Shown here piece by piece: positions 36,396 to 45,471 of a DNA stretch of 64,000 nt; the stretch's first letter is position 1; the number at the start of each line of letters is the position of its first letter. The notes beneath the pieces are model-generated. The model did not search any database. It was not told the DNA's origin and saw nothing but the letters and a program-made list of their open reading frames with translations. A program made the position numbers and the translations under genes. The DNA lies in NCBI GenBank assembly GCA_016704485.1, contig JADJAA010000001.1:930001-994000 (forward strand), in the 5' to 3' direction. Origin of the DNA: Flavobacteriales bacterium (GTDB lineage: Bacteria > Bacteroidota > Bacteroidia > Flavobacteriales_F > PHOS-HE28).

Positions 36396-37661
36396 TTAAA
36401 TGCTTGCGTGGCCATTTCCCTCTTCTGGTGCGTCCAGGAATGTGTCGGGATCGGGTTCCACAGCACTTAGGTCATGGTTCTTTCCATTCATCAAAAGGCC
36501 TAACATCATGATCAAACTGGAGGTCAGGATAACGACCAGAAGCAAACTGCCATCCCGACCGGGTATGTGCAAGGCCTCCGGGATGTTATAAGCCAAAAGA
36601 ACAGTGATCAACCCGCGCGGTGCTACCAAGGTGATCGTTCGAAGGCCTTTTACCTTGAACGATGTTGCAACCGCAAGACGAACGATGTATAGGATGCCGA
36701 TAAGGGCAGCTCCCAAAAGGATCACATCGATATCCATGAGCCGCATGACGTCAATGGTAAGGCCGAAAACGATAAAGAAGAAGGTGCGCACAACGAATGC
36801 GGTTTCAGCGGTAACCAAGTGAAGCTCACTTTCAATGTTCTTCATGCTCCAGGTTCCCATCATGCGTGCTAAGCGCCCCCTGAAAATGAAGCTCTGATTA
36901 CTCACCATTAAACCAAAGATCAGAATGATCAGTAGGGATGACAGGTGCAGCTTTTTCCCAACTGCATAAAGCAACATCAGCGTAGCGATCAATAGAAAGA
37001 ATTTCACTTTGGTCTTGATCCGCTGAAAGACCCACAGCAAAGCCATACCGGCGACCACGGAAACAATAATGGTCAACACCACATTGCTGATCAGACCGAA
37101 GGCCATGTCGACCGAGGTGGACCCTCCGTGATCCTCGATCAGGAAATAGAACAACATGATCCCCAGAATATCAGAGAACGTTGCTTCATAGATGAGGAAC
37201 TCTTTAACGTCCTTCTGCAAATTAGCCACGCTAGGCAGAACAATGGCGCTGCTTACAATGGAGAGTGGTATGGCATAGACCATGCATTTGTACAGTTCCG
37301 CACCGGTGTAATACTGGATCAAGAATGTTATGCCTACTGCTGTTATCAACATGGTGAACAGTGCTACGAAAAAGGATCGAACGATCATTCCCATTCTATC
37401 CGGAGTGAGTTTCAGGTCCAACGCTGCTTCCAGCACGATCATGATCAATCCGGAAATTCCTAAGATGTTCAACGCTTGTGACACCAAGGGGCCGGGAGTG
37501 TATGACCCATAATAGGCGATCACCTGATGCATCGCCAACCCTAGCACGATGAGCATGAATACACTCGGGATATTCGTCGCCTTGGCAAGCAAATTGAACA
37601 TGTGCGATACGATGATCGCAACACATGCAATGATGATGAATATGTAGGGATCCATGGTCAC
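36396..37661 (-). CDS. Cation/proton antiporter (CPA family)
   Basis: A 421-residue membrane protein with about 12 helices. It has the repeated half-structure of monovalent cation:proton antiporters, including a conserved acidic segment IYEATFSDILGIMLFYFLIE. The end is acidic and cytosolic (DLSAVEPDPDTFLDAPEEGN). No RCK/TrkA domain is attached. It likely exchanges Na+ or K+ for protons and helps pH and osmotic balance. An alternative start is the third Met (MDPYIF). It follows gtrA by 38 nt on the same strand and may be the last gene of that operon. Confidence 0.88.
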   Translation of the reverse strand: MTMDPYIFIIIACVAIIVSHMFNLLAKATNIPSVFMLIVLGLAMHQVIAYYGSYTPGPLVSQALNILGISGLIMIVLEAALDLKLTPDRMGMIVRSFFVALFTMLITAVGITFLIQYYTGAELYKCMVYAIPLSIVSSAIVLPSVANLQKDVKEFLIYEATFSDILGIMLFYFLIEDHGGSTSVDMAFGLISNVVLTIIVSVVAGMALLWVFQRIKTKVKFFLLIATLMLLYAVGKKLHLSSLLIILIFGLMVSNQSFIFRGRLARMMGTWSMKNIESELHLVTAETAFVVRTFFFIVFGLTIDVMRLMDIDVILLGAALIGILYIVRLAVATSFKVKGLRTITLVAPRGLITVLLAYNIPEALHIPGRDGSLLLVVILTSSLIMMLGLLMNGKNHDLSAVEPDPDTFLDAPEEGNGHASI

Positions 37662-37699
37662 GGTCAGGCGGGTTCGGTGGTGAATGTATTACAACCCGC

Positions 37700-38155
37700 T
37701 CAGGCGTCCACTTTGATGCCCTTAAAGATCCAGAACTTTTGACCGATGAAATTCACGGCTGAACAGAATCCGGTCGCACCAATGAACGCGACCAAGTACT
37801 TTTTCGGTACAGCAGCGAATAGCTCTTGCTCATGCAACATGTACAACAACAAGGAGTTTATGCTGACATTGAGGACCAGTGACACCCCATACGTAAGCAG
37901 GAACTTTACTAAACGGCGATTGCTCCGGTCCTTACGGCGCCACGTCCAACGCTTATTCAAGGAATAGGTAACCGTTAACCCACAGAGGAACGACAGTGTT
38001 TTACTCACTGCTTCGTTATTCATGATTCCGAAAAGATCCTCGGTAATTATCTGTAGGAATGCTGTGTAACATGCAAGGTCAGTAAGCACGGCCAACACAC
38101 CAATAATGATGAACTTAGTGAGCTGCTTCTTATTTTCTGACAGCGAATCGAGCAT
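37700..38155 (-). CDS. GtrA-family membrane protein
   Basis: A 151-residue protein with four membrane helices and the GtrA pattern: FIIIGVLAVLTDLACYTAFL at the start, SLNKRWTWRRKDRSN between helices 2 and 3, and ATGFCSAVNFIGQKFWIFKG at the end. The family flips or helps transfer lipid-linked sugars for cell-surface polysaccharides. It begins 21 nt after rseP and therefore likely shares its transcript. Confidence 0.92.
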   Translation of the reverse strand: MLDSLSENKKQLTKFIIIGVLAVLTDLACYTAFLQIITEDLFGIMNNEAVSKTLSFLCGLTVTYSLNKRWTWRRKDRSNRRLVKFLLTYGVSLVLNVSINSLLLYMLHEQELFAAVPKKYLVAFIGATGFCSAVNFIGQKFWIFKGIKVDA

Positions 38156-38176
38156 CCTATTCCGTAGATCTTCCTA

Positions 38177-39496
38177 TCAGTTGTTCAGCCCTTTGAAAAG
38201 GTCATTACCATTGGCGAACAACATTAGGCCAAGCAACAGGACCATGCCGACCATTTGGGCTACTTCCATAACGCGCTGTGGGGCTGGTTTTCCAACGACC
38301 ATTTCGTAAAGTAGGAACATCACATGGCCGCCATCCAATGCAGGGATCGGAAGCAAGTTCATGAATGCCAAGATAATACTCAACAACGCCGTAAGGCTCC
38401 AGAATGCTTGCCAATTCCATGTGGATGGGAACATACTTCCAATGGATCCGAAACCACCGATCTGACTAGCGCCAGCTTTGGAGAACAACAACTTCAATGA
38501 GCTAACGTAACCCGTAAGCGTATTCATGGCAAGCGAGATCCCGGCAGGAATTGATTCTCCGAAACTGAAGGTCTCATGACCATAATTGAAATAGGTATCA
38601 GGCGAACGATTTCCAATTCCGATCGTGCCTTCTTCGCTCACTTTAACGGTTATGGCAATGGGCGCTCCGTCCCGTTGGACCTTCAAGGTTACTTCAGCTC
38701 CTTTATGCTCAGCAAGCGCTTTTCGGAAATCACCGAAGAATTTAGTATCAGTGCTGTTGACGGCCAGCATCACATCATTTTTTTTGACCCCCGCCGCTTC
38801 TGCATTATCTCCTACCATGACCGTATCCACAATGAAAGGGATGCGAATTCCGAAAAGTTCTTTCTCTCCCGAATTCAGGATCTTGTCACTCACATCCGGA
38901 CTGAGCTTCACTTCCTGTTCAGTTCCGTTGCGCTCTACTGTCAGCGTATGCGCATCGGTCAATAGAATGTCCTTGGTGAGTTCCTCCAATGTTCTAGGTG
39001 TGCGACCATCCAACTTCAACAACCGATCGCCTTCCTGCACCCCTTCTGCTTTCATTACTTCGCTCGGGTGTATGCCGTATTTTACTTCACTTAGCGGAAG
39101 GAAATCACGCCCCCAAACGAAGAGCACCATCGTATAGATCAGCATGCCCAGGATCAAGTTCACCGTAACACCACCGACCATAACGATCAAGCGTTGCCAA
39201 GCGGGTTTGCTTCGGAACTCCCACGGCTCAGGTGGTTTGGCCATCTGTTCCTTATCCATGCTCTCATCGACCATGCCGCTGATCTTCACGTAGCCACCCA
39301 ACGGCAACCACCCAATACCATATTCAGTACCGCCTTTATTCACTTTGAAAAGCGAGAACCACGGGTCGAAAAAGAGATAGAATTTCTCCACGCGGATCTT
39401 GAACCAACGGGCCGGGATGAAATGCCCCAGCTCGTGCAATATCACAATGATGGAAAGGCTAAGAATTAGCTGGGCTGCTTTGATCAATATGTCCAT
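38177..39496 (-). CDS. rseP: Site-2 intramembrane zinc protease
   Basis: A 439-residue M50 protease. HELGH at 21-25 in the first helix supplies two zinc ligands, and NLLPIPALDGGHVMFLLYE near 395-413 gives the third. Two PDZ domains lie between (IHPSEVMKAEGVQEGDRLLK and VMVGDNAEAAGVKKNDVMLA). It cleaves transmembrane substrates such as anti-sigma factors in envelope-stress signalling. The ATG shares one base with the dxr stop (TAATG), so dxr, rseP, gtrA are coupled. Confidence 0.95.
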   Translation of the reverse strand: MDILIKAAQLILSLSIIVILHELGHFIPARWFKIRVEKFYLFFDPWFSLFKVNKGGTEYGIGWLPLGGYVKISGMVDESMDKEQMAKPPEPWEFRSKPAWQRLIVMVGGVTVNLILGMLIYTMVLFVWGRDFLPLSEVKYGIHPSEVMKAEGVQEGDRLLKLDGRTPRTLEELTKDILLTDAHTLTVERNGTEQEVKLSPDVSDKILNSGEKELFGIRIPFIVDTVMVGDNAEAAGVKKNDVMLAVNSTDTKFFGDFRKALAEHKGAEVTLKVQRDGAPIAITVKVSEEGTIGIGNRSPDTYFNYGHETFSFGESIPAGISLAMNTLTGYVSSLKLLFSKAGASQIGGFGSIGSMFPSTWNWQAFWSLTALLSIILAFMNLLPIPALDGGHVMFLLYEMVVGKPAPQRVMEVAQMVGMVLLLGLMLFANGNDLFKGLNN

Positions 39497-40650
39497 TAAG
39501 CGGGTACTCGTGTTCTCGCCACCCTACGCGTTTCCGCATCGGTGGCCTCCAGGTCTTCAAGCAACTGGATTTTGTGAAATGGCACGGTGGCCAAACAGTG
39601 TTCAATTAGGTCGCTCATTTCCAAAAAACCGATACGGTCCTTCAGAAAATGCTCTACGGCTACTTCATTCGCGGCGTTGAGAATGCACGGTGCGTTGCCG
39701 CCTTTTTCCATTGCATCCAATGCCAATGCCAAATTGCGGAACGTTTTCAGGTCCGGTTGTTCGAAGGTGAGTGAACTGTATTGTGCAAAGTCAAGCCGGG
39801 GCCAATTCGTAGGCAGTCGTTCCGGATAAGCCAGTGCGTACTGGATCGGCAACTTCATGTCAGGCAGGCCCATCTGGGCTTTCATGCTGCCATCGCGGAA
39901 CTGCACCATGCTGTGGATGATGCTCTGCGGATGAACGATGATCTCGATCTGTTCCGGTTTCAAATTGAATAGCCACTTGGCCTCGATGGCCTCAAGGCCT
40001 TTGTTCATCAGGCTTGCGCTGTCGATGGTCACCTTTGCACCCATCTCCCAATTGGGATGCTTCAAAGCCTGGGCCTTGGTGACGGTCGCCAATTCCTCAC
40101 GGGTCCAGCCCCTGAACGGGCCACCGCTTGCCGTAAGAACGACCTTCTCGATCGGGTTGTTCCACTCCCCTGCCATGCATTGGAAAATAGCGCTATGCTC
40201 ACTATCCACCGGATAGATGTTCACACCCTTTTCTTTCGCGGCCTTCGTTACCATATCACCTGCAACTACAAGTGTTTCCTTATTCGCCAACGCAATGTGC
40301 TTTCCGGCTTCGATCGCTGCCAAAGTGGGGCGCAGACCGGCAATACCGACAAGCGCCGTTAGTACCACTTCAATCTCTTGCATCTGCACGGCCTGCTCCA
40401 ACGCTTCCGCTCCAGCATACACTTTGATCCCTTGCGGAAACAGCAGGTCCCTGATCTCAGATAGTCGCGCCTGATCACCGATCACCACCGCATTCGGCTT
40501 GAATTCAAGTGCTTGCTTCACAAGAAGATCACAGTTCATGCCACATGTAAGCAGTTCCACTTGGAAATGCTCCGGGTTGGTGCGCACCACTTCCAAGGCT
40601 TGTGTACCTATGGAACCAGTGGAACCGAGTATGGCAATGGTCTTGGGCAT
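39496..40650 (-). CDS. dxr: 1-deoxy-D-xylulose-5-phosphate reductoisomerase
   Basis: A 384-residue enzyme with the NADPH-binding GSTGSIG at 9-15. Metal and substrate segments are IYPVDSEHSAIFQC, TASGGPFRG, HPNWEMGAKVTIDSASLMNKG and the NAANEVAVEHFL region. It converts DXP to MEP, the second step of the MEP isoprenoid pathway. GACCTTTG (complement of 40714-40721) is a candidate -7 element giving about a 60-nt leader. The close link to rseP is common in bacteria. Confidence 0.97.
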   Translation of the reverse strand: MPKTIAILGSTGSIGTQALEVVRTNPEHFQVELLTCGMNCDLLVKQALEFKPNAVVIGDQARLSEIRDLLFPQGIKVYAGAEALEQAVQMQEIEVVLTALVGIAGLRPTLAAIEAGKHIALANKETLVVAGDMVTKAAKEKGVNIYPVDSEHSAIFQCMAGEWNNPIEKVVLTASGGPFRGWTREELATVTKAQALKHPNWEMGAKVTIDSASLMNKGLEAIEAKWLFNLKPEQIEIIVHPQSIIHSMVQFRDGSMKAQMGLPDMKLPIQYALAYPERLPTNWPRLDFAQYSSLTFEQPDLKTFRNLALALDAMEKGGNAPCILNAANEVAVEHFLKDRIGFLEMSDLIEHCLATVPFHKIQLLEDLEATDAETRRVARTRVPA

Positions 40651-40854
40651 TTGTCCTGTTCTGGAAACAGTCTGCTATGAACCTAGACCTATCCTTGATT
40701 TTTAGACAAGGTGCAAAGGTCGGGTTTATTGGCGGTTCCGAAGTCGGGCATCTTAAGCCTAGCATATCTGCAACGTACTCCGATCGAAATTGTGGTCGCC
40801 AAGGAAAAAGCCGGACTTCAAGAATATTCACTGTTCAGCTAACTACGACCAGAG

Positions 40855-41817
40855 CTATTTGGCGGCTGCACGTCTAAGCCGATCGTTGATCGCTCGACCG
40901 AGACCTTGTTCGGGAAACACTTCAGCCAAGATCACTTCTGAATCCGAGCGATCAAGGTCACGCAGTACACTGAACAGATTCCGCGCTGCCTCATTCAGAT
41001 CACCACCAGCTGATAACCGTTCACATCGCCAAGCCGGGTACTCCGCGCTCAATGAGATCACAGCAACACGTTGTCCTTGATGCGCGACAAGTAGTTCATG
41101 TACATCACCAACGTACACGGGCTTCCGCGGGGCATAATGGCTGTCCAACATACCAGGAGCGACTGGGGTAACGGTCCGTTTCGCGGTGGATATTGATCCG
41201 ATCACCGCCTCCAATTCTTCAACCGTAATTCCACCCGGGCGGTACAACACCCAATGTCCTTCTATACTTTTACCGCTCTGCTCCCATCCTAAAATGGTGC
41301 TTTCAACACCTACTGTACATGAACCGCCATCCAAGATGTATGGCACGTGCTCGCCCAACTGATCTGCAACATGTTGTGCCGTGGTCGGGCTCACATAGCC
41401 GAACGGATTAGCACTTGGAGCAGCAAGTGGAAAGGGCAAGGTCCGCAATAACTCCAAGGCCACGGGATGCGCTGGCATGCGTATTCCAACAGTGTTCAAT
41501 CCACTGGTAACCAGGTCCGGTACCAGTGCTGTTTTGGGTAACACCAAGGTCAACGGGCCGGGCCAGAATGCGTCCATCAACTGTATTGCTCCTGTTGGTA
41601 GTTCGCTCACAATGCCTGGAACCTGTTCTCTGTCATGCACATGTACAATTAGCGGGTCGAAGGCAGGTCGTTGCTTCGCTTGAAAGATCTTCAGGACAGC
41701 GTCGGGGTCGAACGCATTTGCCGCTAGGCCATAAACCGTTTCGGTGGGGATCGCGACGAGCTCTCCCTTACGGAGCAGGTCTGCTGCATGATGTATATCG
41801 GTGCCGATAACGGACAT
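40855..41817 (-). CDS. L-threonylcarbamoyladenylate synthase (Sua5 type)
   Basis: A 320-residue Sua5-type enzyme. The YrdC domain has the RNA/ATP-binding residues in AIPTETVYGLAANA, IFQAKQRPAFDPLIVHV and the SANPFGYVSPTTAQHV segment. A Sua5 C-terminal domain follows from about 225 (APGMLDSHYAPRKPVYVGD). It makes threonylcarbamoyl-AMP for the t6A37 tRNA modification. GACCTTCG (complement of 41824-41831) lies 6 nt before the ATG. Monocistronic. Confidence 0.95.
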   Translation of the reverse strand: MSVIGTDIHHAADLLRKGELVAIPTETVYGLAANAFDPDAVLKIFQAKQRPAFDPLIVHVHDREQVPGIVSELPTGAIQLMDAFWPGPLTLVLPKTALVPDLVTSGLNTVGIRMPAHPVALELLRTLPFPLAAPSANPFGYVSPTTAQHVADQLGEHVPYILDGGSCTVGVESTILGWEQSGKSIEGHWVLYRPGGITVEELEAVIGSISTAKRTVTPVAPGMLDSHYAPRKPVYVGDVHELLVAHQGQRVAVISLSAEYPAWRCERLSAGGDLNEAARNLFSVLRDLDRSDSEVILAEVFPEQGLGRAINDRLRRAAAK

Positions 41818-42193
41818 TGGGCGCGAAGGTCGGGCGAAATTGGACGTTACGTCGTGTGTAGGATCTAGATGTAGCAGAACGCGAAGTCAGAGTTTGTTCT
41901 TTTTGATCGTAGAGTTTTAACGCAGGCGCAGACCTAAGGCAAGAAGGATTTTGACCGAACATGGCCTGTAATGAAAATGTTCTCGAGGAAAGGTGTTAAT
42001 GGAAAAACAAATAAGAAAACCAACCCGTAAACTACTGATAGTAAATTACTTGTGCACATAGAGAACGGTTGATCACAAACTATTTTTAATTTATGATGTC
42101 AGGGTTTGTTTAGCCTTGCGACCAAATGATTAAACAGGTGGTCCGGTTTTTGATCACTATCGTAATTAAAAAGCAATCCTAAACACGTTGACC
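41818..42193. other. AT-rich intergenic region
   Basis: About 376 nt between the Sua5 start and a small gene. From about 42000 to 42180 it is markedly more AT-rich than the surroundings. Besides the Sua5 -7 element at 41824-41831 I see no ORF with protein-like features and no convincing hairpin or promoter for the small gene. Confidence 0.5.
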
Positions 42194-42355
42194 ATGCCAC
42201 GAGCAAGAAAAAAACTGATCCTTACCCAGCCCATCAAAGAAGGGCTTAAAGCCATCAAGGTCCGACTGGACCATCGCACTGTCATTACCCTCGCCAACAT
42301 TAAGGCACTTGACTTTTGGAAGCAGCGCTACCCGAAAGCGGAGGTGATATCGTAA
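42194..42355 (+). CDS. Small basic protein of 53 residues
   Basis: ATG to TAA gives 53 residues beginning MPRARKKLILTQPIKEGLKA and ending WKQRYPKAEVIS. It is basic (Arg/Lys-rich), soluble, and has an alternating helical layout (KALDFWKQRY). I do not recognise the family. The frame has normal codon use, no repeats, and is preceded by an AT-rich regulatory-looking region. It could be a small nucleic-acid-binding protein, but nothing shows that. Immediately downstream lies a gene remnant. Confidence 0.5.
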   Translation: MPRARKKLILTQPIKEGLKAIKVRLDHRTVITLANIKALDFWKQRYPKAEVIS

Positions 42356-42622
42356 TACCGGAAACCTTCTTGATGATGCAGGTCTCAAAAATTTGGTGAC
42401 CAAGCCCATTGTCTTTGGTGACGTGGCGCGTCTCGTTTCGGACATTCGGTTCTGGCTGGCTCTGGTACTTGTGAACCGGTTCGTCGGCATTACCGACCCA
42501 CCTATTGAGGCTACGCACAGTTGGCGCCAAACGTTCACCAACATGGTGGCGCGCAATATGGCCGAAAGAGATATCGATCTTCTTCATCCAAGAACGGACC
42601 TTGCCGGTGAGCGCGTGTATCG
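42348..42622 (+). pseudogene. 5' remnant of a membrane glycosyltransferase-like gene
   Basis: An open frame reads as the N-terminus of a large membrane glycosyltransferase (GT39-like) known in Bacteroidota. It has a helix (FWLALVLVNRFVGITDPP) followed by EATHSWRQTFTNMVARNM and DLLHPRTDLAGE, i.e. the extracytoplasmic loop with the WRQ and DP residues. At about 42620 the similarity ends, exactly where the opposing GH3 gene finishes; the rest of the frame is antisense to GH3. The remainder of the gene, hundreds of codons, is missing. Possible starts are GTG 42396 or upstream. Confidence 0.6.
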
Positions 42623-44119
42623 CTACTCTCCCGGCACGAACCGCCGATCATTCGCCAAGCGGGGCACCTTGCTCTGCGCATCGTTCATGCCACGTGCTTT
42701 CATCCAATTAGCGAACGTACCGCGGGGTAGTGAACGGATCACTAAAGGGCGCAGTACACTTCCGGTGATCAGGTCCTTGTAATACGGGTTGCGCTTTTGA
42801 AGTGCTGTGTCGATGGCTAATGCGAACTTTTCCAAATCGGCAGGAAGTGCGGCAAACTCAATGTGCCACTCGTGAAAAGGCAAGCCTTGGGTCGGAGCAA
42901 GTTCCGGAGCAACCGTGAACTCCGCTACTTCGCATGGGATGCTAGCCATGGCATCTTTCAATGCGCCTTCCACTTCTTCGGCAATAACGTGTTCCCCAAA
43001 AGCACTGGTGTAATGTTTGGTACGGCCGGTTACCACAATGCGTGGTGGCGTAAGCGAAACGAATTTGATGGTGTCACCGATCTCGTATCCCCAGAGGCCA
43101 GCATTTGTATAGAGCACGAGTGCATAATTCACACCAACTTTCACCTCTGCGATGGACAACACACGAGTCGCATTGTCTTCTGCAACCGTCCCTTGTTCCT
43201 TTCCAAGTTCCAAGAATCCGTAATAAATGCCGTTGTCCACTACAAGCAATAATCCCTCTTCGTTGGTCTTATCCTGGTATGCAATGAATCCTTCGCTGGC
43301 AGGAAATAGCTCAATACTTGGAACTGATCCACCGATAAGCGTTTCCATTCTACTTCGGTATGGTGAATAGTTCACGCCTCCATAGACGAACAATGAGAAG
43401 TTGGGGAATACCTCCCGCACATTCTTTTTTCCGGTCCGCGCCAACAACCGTTCGAAATACATCTGCACCCACGCTGGTATGCCGCTTATCAACCGCATAT
43501 CCTCGGTCATGGTCTCGGAAACGATGGCTTCAACTTTCGATTCCCAATCCGGTATGCTGTTCGTGGCCATACCCGGCATGCGATTCTTCAACAGATAGCT
43601 CGGTACATGGTTGGCAACAATACCACTCAACCGTCCCGTTGGGATCATGTGGGTATGGTCGAGAACCGGGCTACCCTGCAGGAAGATCATCTTCCCATCC
43701 ACGAAATTAGCCTTGCCACTGTGGTGCATATAAGCAAGCAAAGCGCGCCTTGCACTGTCAATGTGATTCGGCAAACTCTCTTTGGTGATGGGTATGTATT
43801 TCGCTCCGCTAGTGGTTCCACTGGTCTTGCATAGATAGAGCGGTCTGCCGGGCCATAGCACATCCTCTTCACCTGCAACGATCCGATCGATGTACGGTTT
43901 CAACGCTTCGTAATCGCGCAACGGAACAGCCTGTTGAAGTCCAATGTGATCATCCACTTCATCCAGCCGATGATCCTTCCCGAATGCCGTTGGATCACCT
44001 CCAGCAAGCAAGCCACGCAACACTTTTTTCTGTGCAGCCAAAGGGTCCATGGCCCGCCGCATCACATCGCGCGTTGCGATGCCTGCGTATGCTTTAGCTA
44101 TGGAAGACTTGAATGACAT
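42623..44119 (-). CDS. GH3-family acyl-adenylate-forming protein
   Basis: A 498-residue member of the GH3 auxin-responsive promoter-like family, which is widespread in Bacteroidota. ATP-binding motif 1 is CKTSGTTSGAKYIP, motif 2 is IELFPASEGFIAYQ, and the later GLWGYEIGDTIKF and FGEHVIAEEVEGALKDA complete the fold. Plant GH3 enzymes join acyl substrates to amino acids; bacterial substrates are unknown. The last residues after PRLAND (RRFVPGE) probably come from sequence fused at the breakpoint with the adjacent gene remnant. Confidence 0.93.
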   Translation of the reverse strand: MSFKSSIAKAYAGIATRDVMRRAMDPLAAQKKVLRGLLAGGDPTAFGKDHRLDEVDDHIGLQQAVPLRDYEALKPYIDRIVAGEEDVLWPGRPLYLCKTSGTTSGAKYIPITKESLPNHIDSARRALLAYMHHSGKANFVDGKMIFLQGSPVLDHTHMIPTGRLSGIVANHVPSYLLKNRMPGMATNSIPDWESKVEAIVSETMTEDMRLISGIPAWVQMYFERLLARTGKKNVREVFPNFSLFVYGGVNYSPYRSRMETLIGGSVPSIELFPASEGFIAYQDKTNEEGLLLVVDNGIYYGFLELGKEQGTVAEDNATRVLSIAEVKVGVNYALVLYTNAGLWGYEIGDTIKFVSLTPPRIVVTGRTKHYTSAFGEHVIAEEVEGALKDAMASIPCEVAEFTVAPELAPTQGLPFHEWHIEFAALPADLEKFALAIDTALQKRNPYYKDLITGSVLRPLVIRSLPRGTFANWMKARGMNDAQSKVPRLANDRRFVPGE

Positions 44120-44394
44120 TTACATTACTCCCTTCGGTCGATCGTTAATTCCTCCCGCCCAAAGTGGCGGGATTCCTAAGTCCCTTGGTTCTGTCTTCTA
44201 CTTTGTTTAGGCCTTGGGCCTTCAGTTTTCCTGACCTGAACGATCGGGATCGATTCCTGATTCCTGAGTTCAGCGCTTTGGGTTTGATATGGCTTTGGAT
44301 GGTTTCGTCTACGGCTGTGGCTATTACCTCCCAACGACTAAATTGAAGATAGATAAAATCACCGGGAATTAGAAATCAGGAATCAGGAATTCAT
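44120..44394. repeat. Intergenic inverted repeat of CAGGAAT units
   Basis: The perfect 15-bp arms 44253-44267 and 44376-44390 (ATTCCTGATTCCTGA and its complement) stand 108 nt apart between two leftward genes. Each arm contains two copies of a 7-nt word. The spacer between them has no ORF. Such low-complexity repeats are frequent in Bacteroidota intergenic regions. Confidence 0.6.
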
Positions 44395-45285
44395 TTATTG
44401 AAACACCATATAAGCTTGCGGGTCCACTGGTTCTCCGTTCAACCACAATTCGAAATGCAAATGCGGCCCCGTAGTTAACTCACCGCTGTTCCCTACTATC
44501 GCAATGGCCTCCCCAGCTCGTACCTTGTCTCCTGTCTTTTTCAACAACACACTATTGTGCTTGTACACGCTGATCAGGTCGAATCTGTGCTGGATCTGCA
44601 GTACATGACCTCCATCCGTTGTCCAGCTGCTCATGATCACTGTGCCATCCAAACACGCCTTAACTGCCGCATCGGCACTAGCAACAATGTCGATCCCAAA
44701 ATGCTCCTGTCCCACCTCGAATGGCGATGTAACGATGCCTCGTAAGGGCGGAAAAAAGAAAATACTGCTCAAGCTTCTCCTGTCAGATGTGCCTTTCCCC
44801 TCGGTTAAGCTATACGCTTCTTCTTTAGCATTTCGGGCCCGCAACACACTATCCGCCTTACTCGGTGCGAGGTCAGCCGCCTCGGGTATTTTAACCGGAG
44901 TGAACAACGTAGCACTGTCAGCTGGCAACTCACCGCTCAGAACGTTGCGTAGATTCTGTAGATAGAGGTCGCGTATTGCAACCTCCGTTTCCAACGAATC
45001 TGCTAGAAGCGTGCTCCTATACGCATTCAGTTTGGTCTGTTGGTCGCTATATCCCGGAATGTATTTCTTCAACGGAGTGAACACGATGACTGCAGTGACG
45101 AAAGCGGCATGTATGGTAAAGGCTGCAAGTGCCAATAGCAGTACATTCATCCGGGTCAATCGTATGCTCAACCGCTCCTCGAACGTAGCGTCGTTGATGA
45201 GCATCAACCGGTACTTATCCCGCAACTTGGCGGACCAAGTACTGAACTTACTCTTCTTTTCCGCCTTTGGTGTTACGGTTGCCAT
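44395..45285 (-). CDS. LytM-domain (M23) peptidase, membrane-anchored
   Basis: From Met at 45285 the protein is 296 residues. A cytosolic basic tail and a single membrane helix (about 45-66, VLLLALAAFTIHAAFVTAVI) precede a periplasmic coiled region. The C-terminal LytM domain has HFGIDI (zinc His and Asp), VYKHNS and GPHLHFEL (catalytic His-x-His), so it is probably an active endopeptidase of peptidoglycan cross-links. The ORF can be extended to 45345, but a full promoter at 45293-45321 supports 45285. It faces away from sprE, with the bactofilin gene beyond it. Confidence 0.92.
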   Translation of the reverse strand: MATVTPKAEKKSKFSTWSAKLRDKYRLMLINDATFEERLSIRLTRMNVLLLALAAFTIHAAFVTAVIVFTPLKKYIPGYSDQQTKLNAYRSTLLADSLETEVAIRDLYLQNLRNVLSGELPADSATLFTPVKIPEAADLAPSKADSVLRARNAKEEAYSLTEGKGTSDRRSLSSIFFFPPLRGIVTSPFEVGQEHFGIDIVASADAAVKACLDGTVIMSSWTTDGGHVLQIQHRFDLISVYKHNSVLLKKTGDKVRAGEAIAIVGNSGELTTGPHLHFELWLNGEPVDPQAYMVFQ

Positions 45286-45292
45286 ACCCCCG

Positions 45293-45321
45293 CAAAGGTG
45301 GGAATAGATGTGATAAGCCAA
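45293..45321 (-). promoter_or_regulatory. Promoter of the M23 peptidase gene
   Basis: TTG (complement of 45319-45321), 18 nt spacer, CACCTTTG (complement of 45293-45300). The -7 element ends 7 nt before the ATG at 45285, so the message would be almost leaderless. Confidence 0.55.
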
Positions 45322-45450
45322 CATACCAAGTGTGGACAGCATCAATAGAATGCAAATTGAACGCTCTCGCAGTGGGGTCAGGACCAGTTGAATTCCCAGT
45401 ATTGAGGCTGGTCACCATTTTTTGCAGCGGTCTATCCCGGACCAATGAAA

Positions 45451-45458
45451 TATCTTCG
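45451..45458 (+). promoter_or_regulatory. -7 promoter element of sprE/porW
   Basis: TATCTTCG (one change from TAnnTTTG) ends 13 nt before the ATG at 45472, supporting that start and not the one at 45445. Confidence 0.45.
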
Positions 45459-45471
45459 CCCTTTCGTAGTT

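Noticed and set aside
40694..40843. Rightward 48-codon open stretch with a protein-like tail (IEIVVAKEKAGLQEYSLFS)
   Set aside because: No start codon with context, overlaps the dxr promoter element, and no recognisable family; chance is equally likely.
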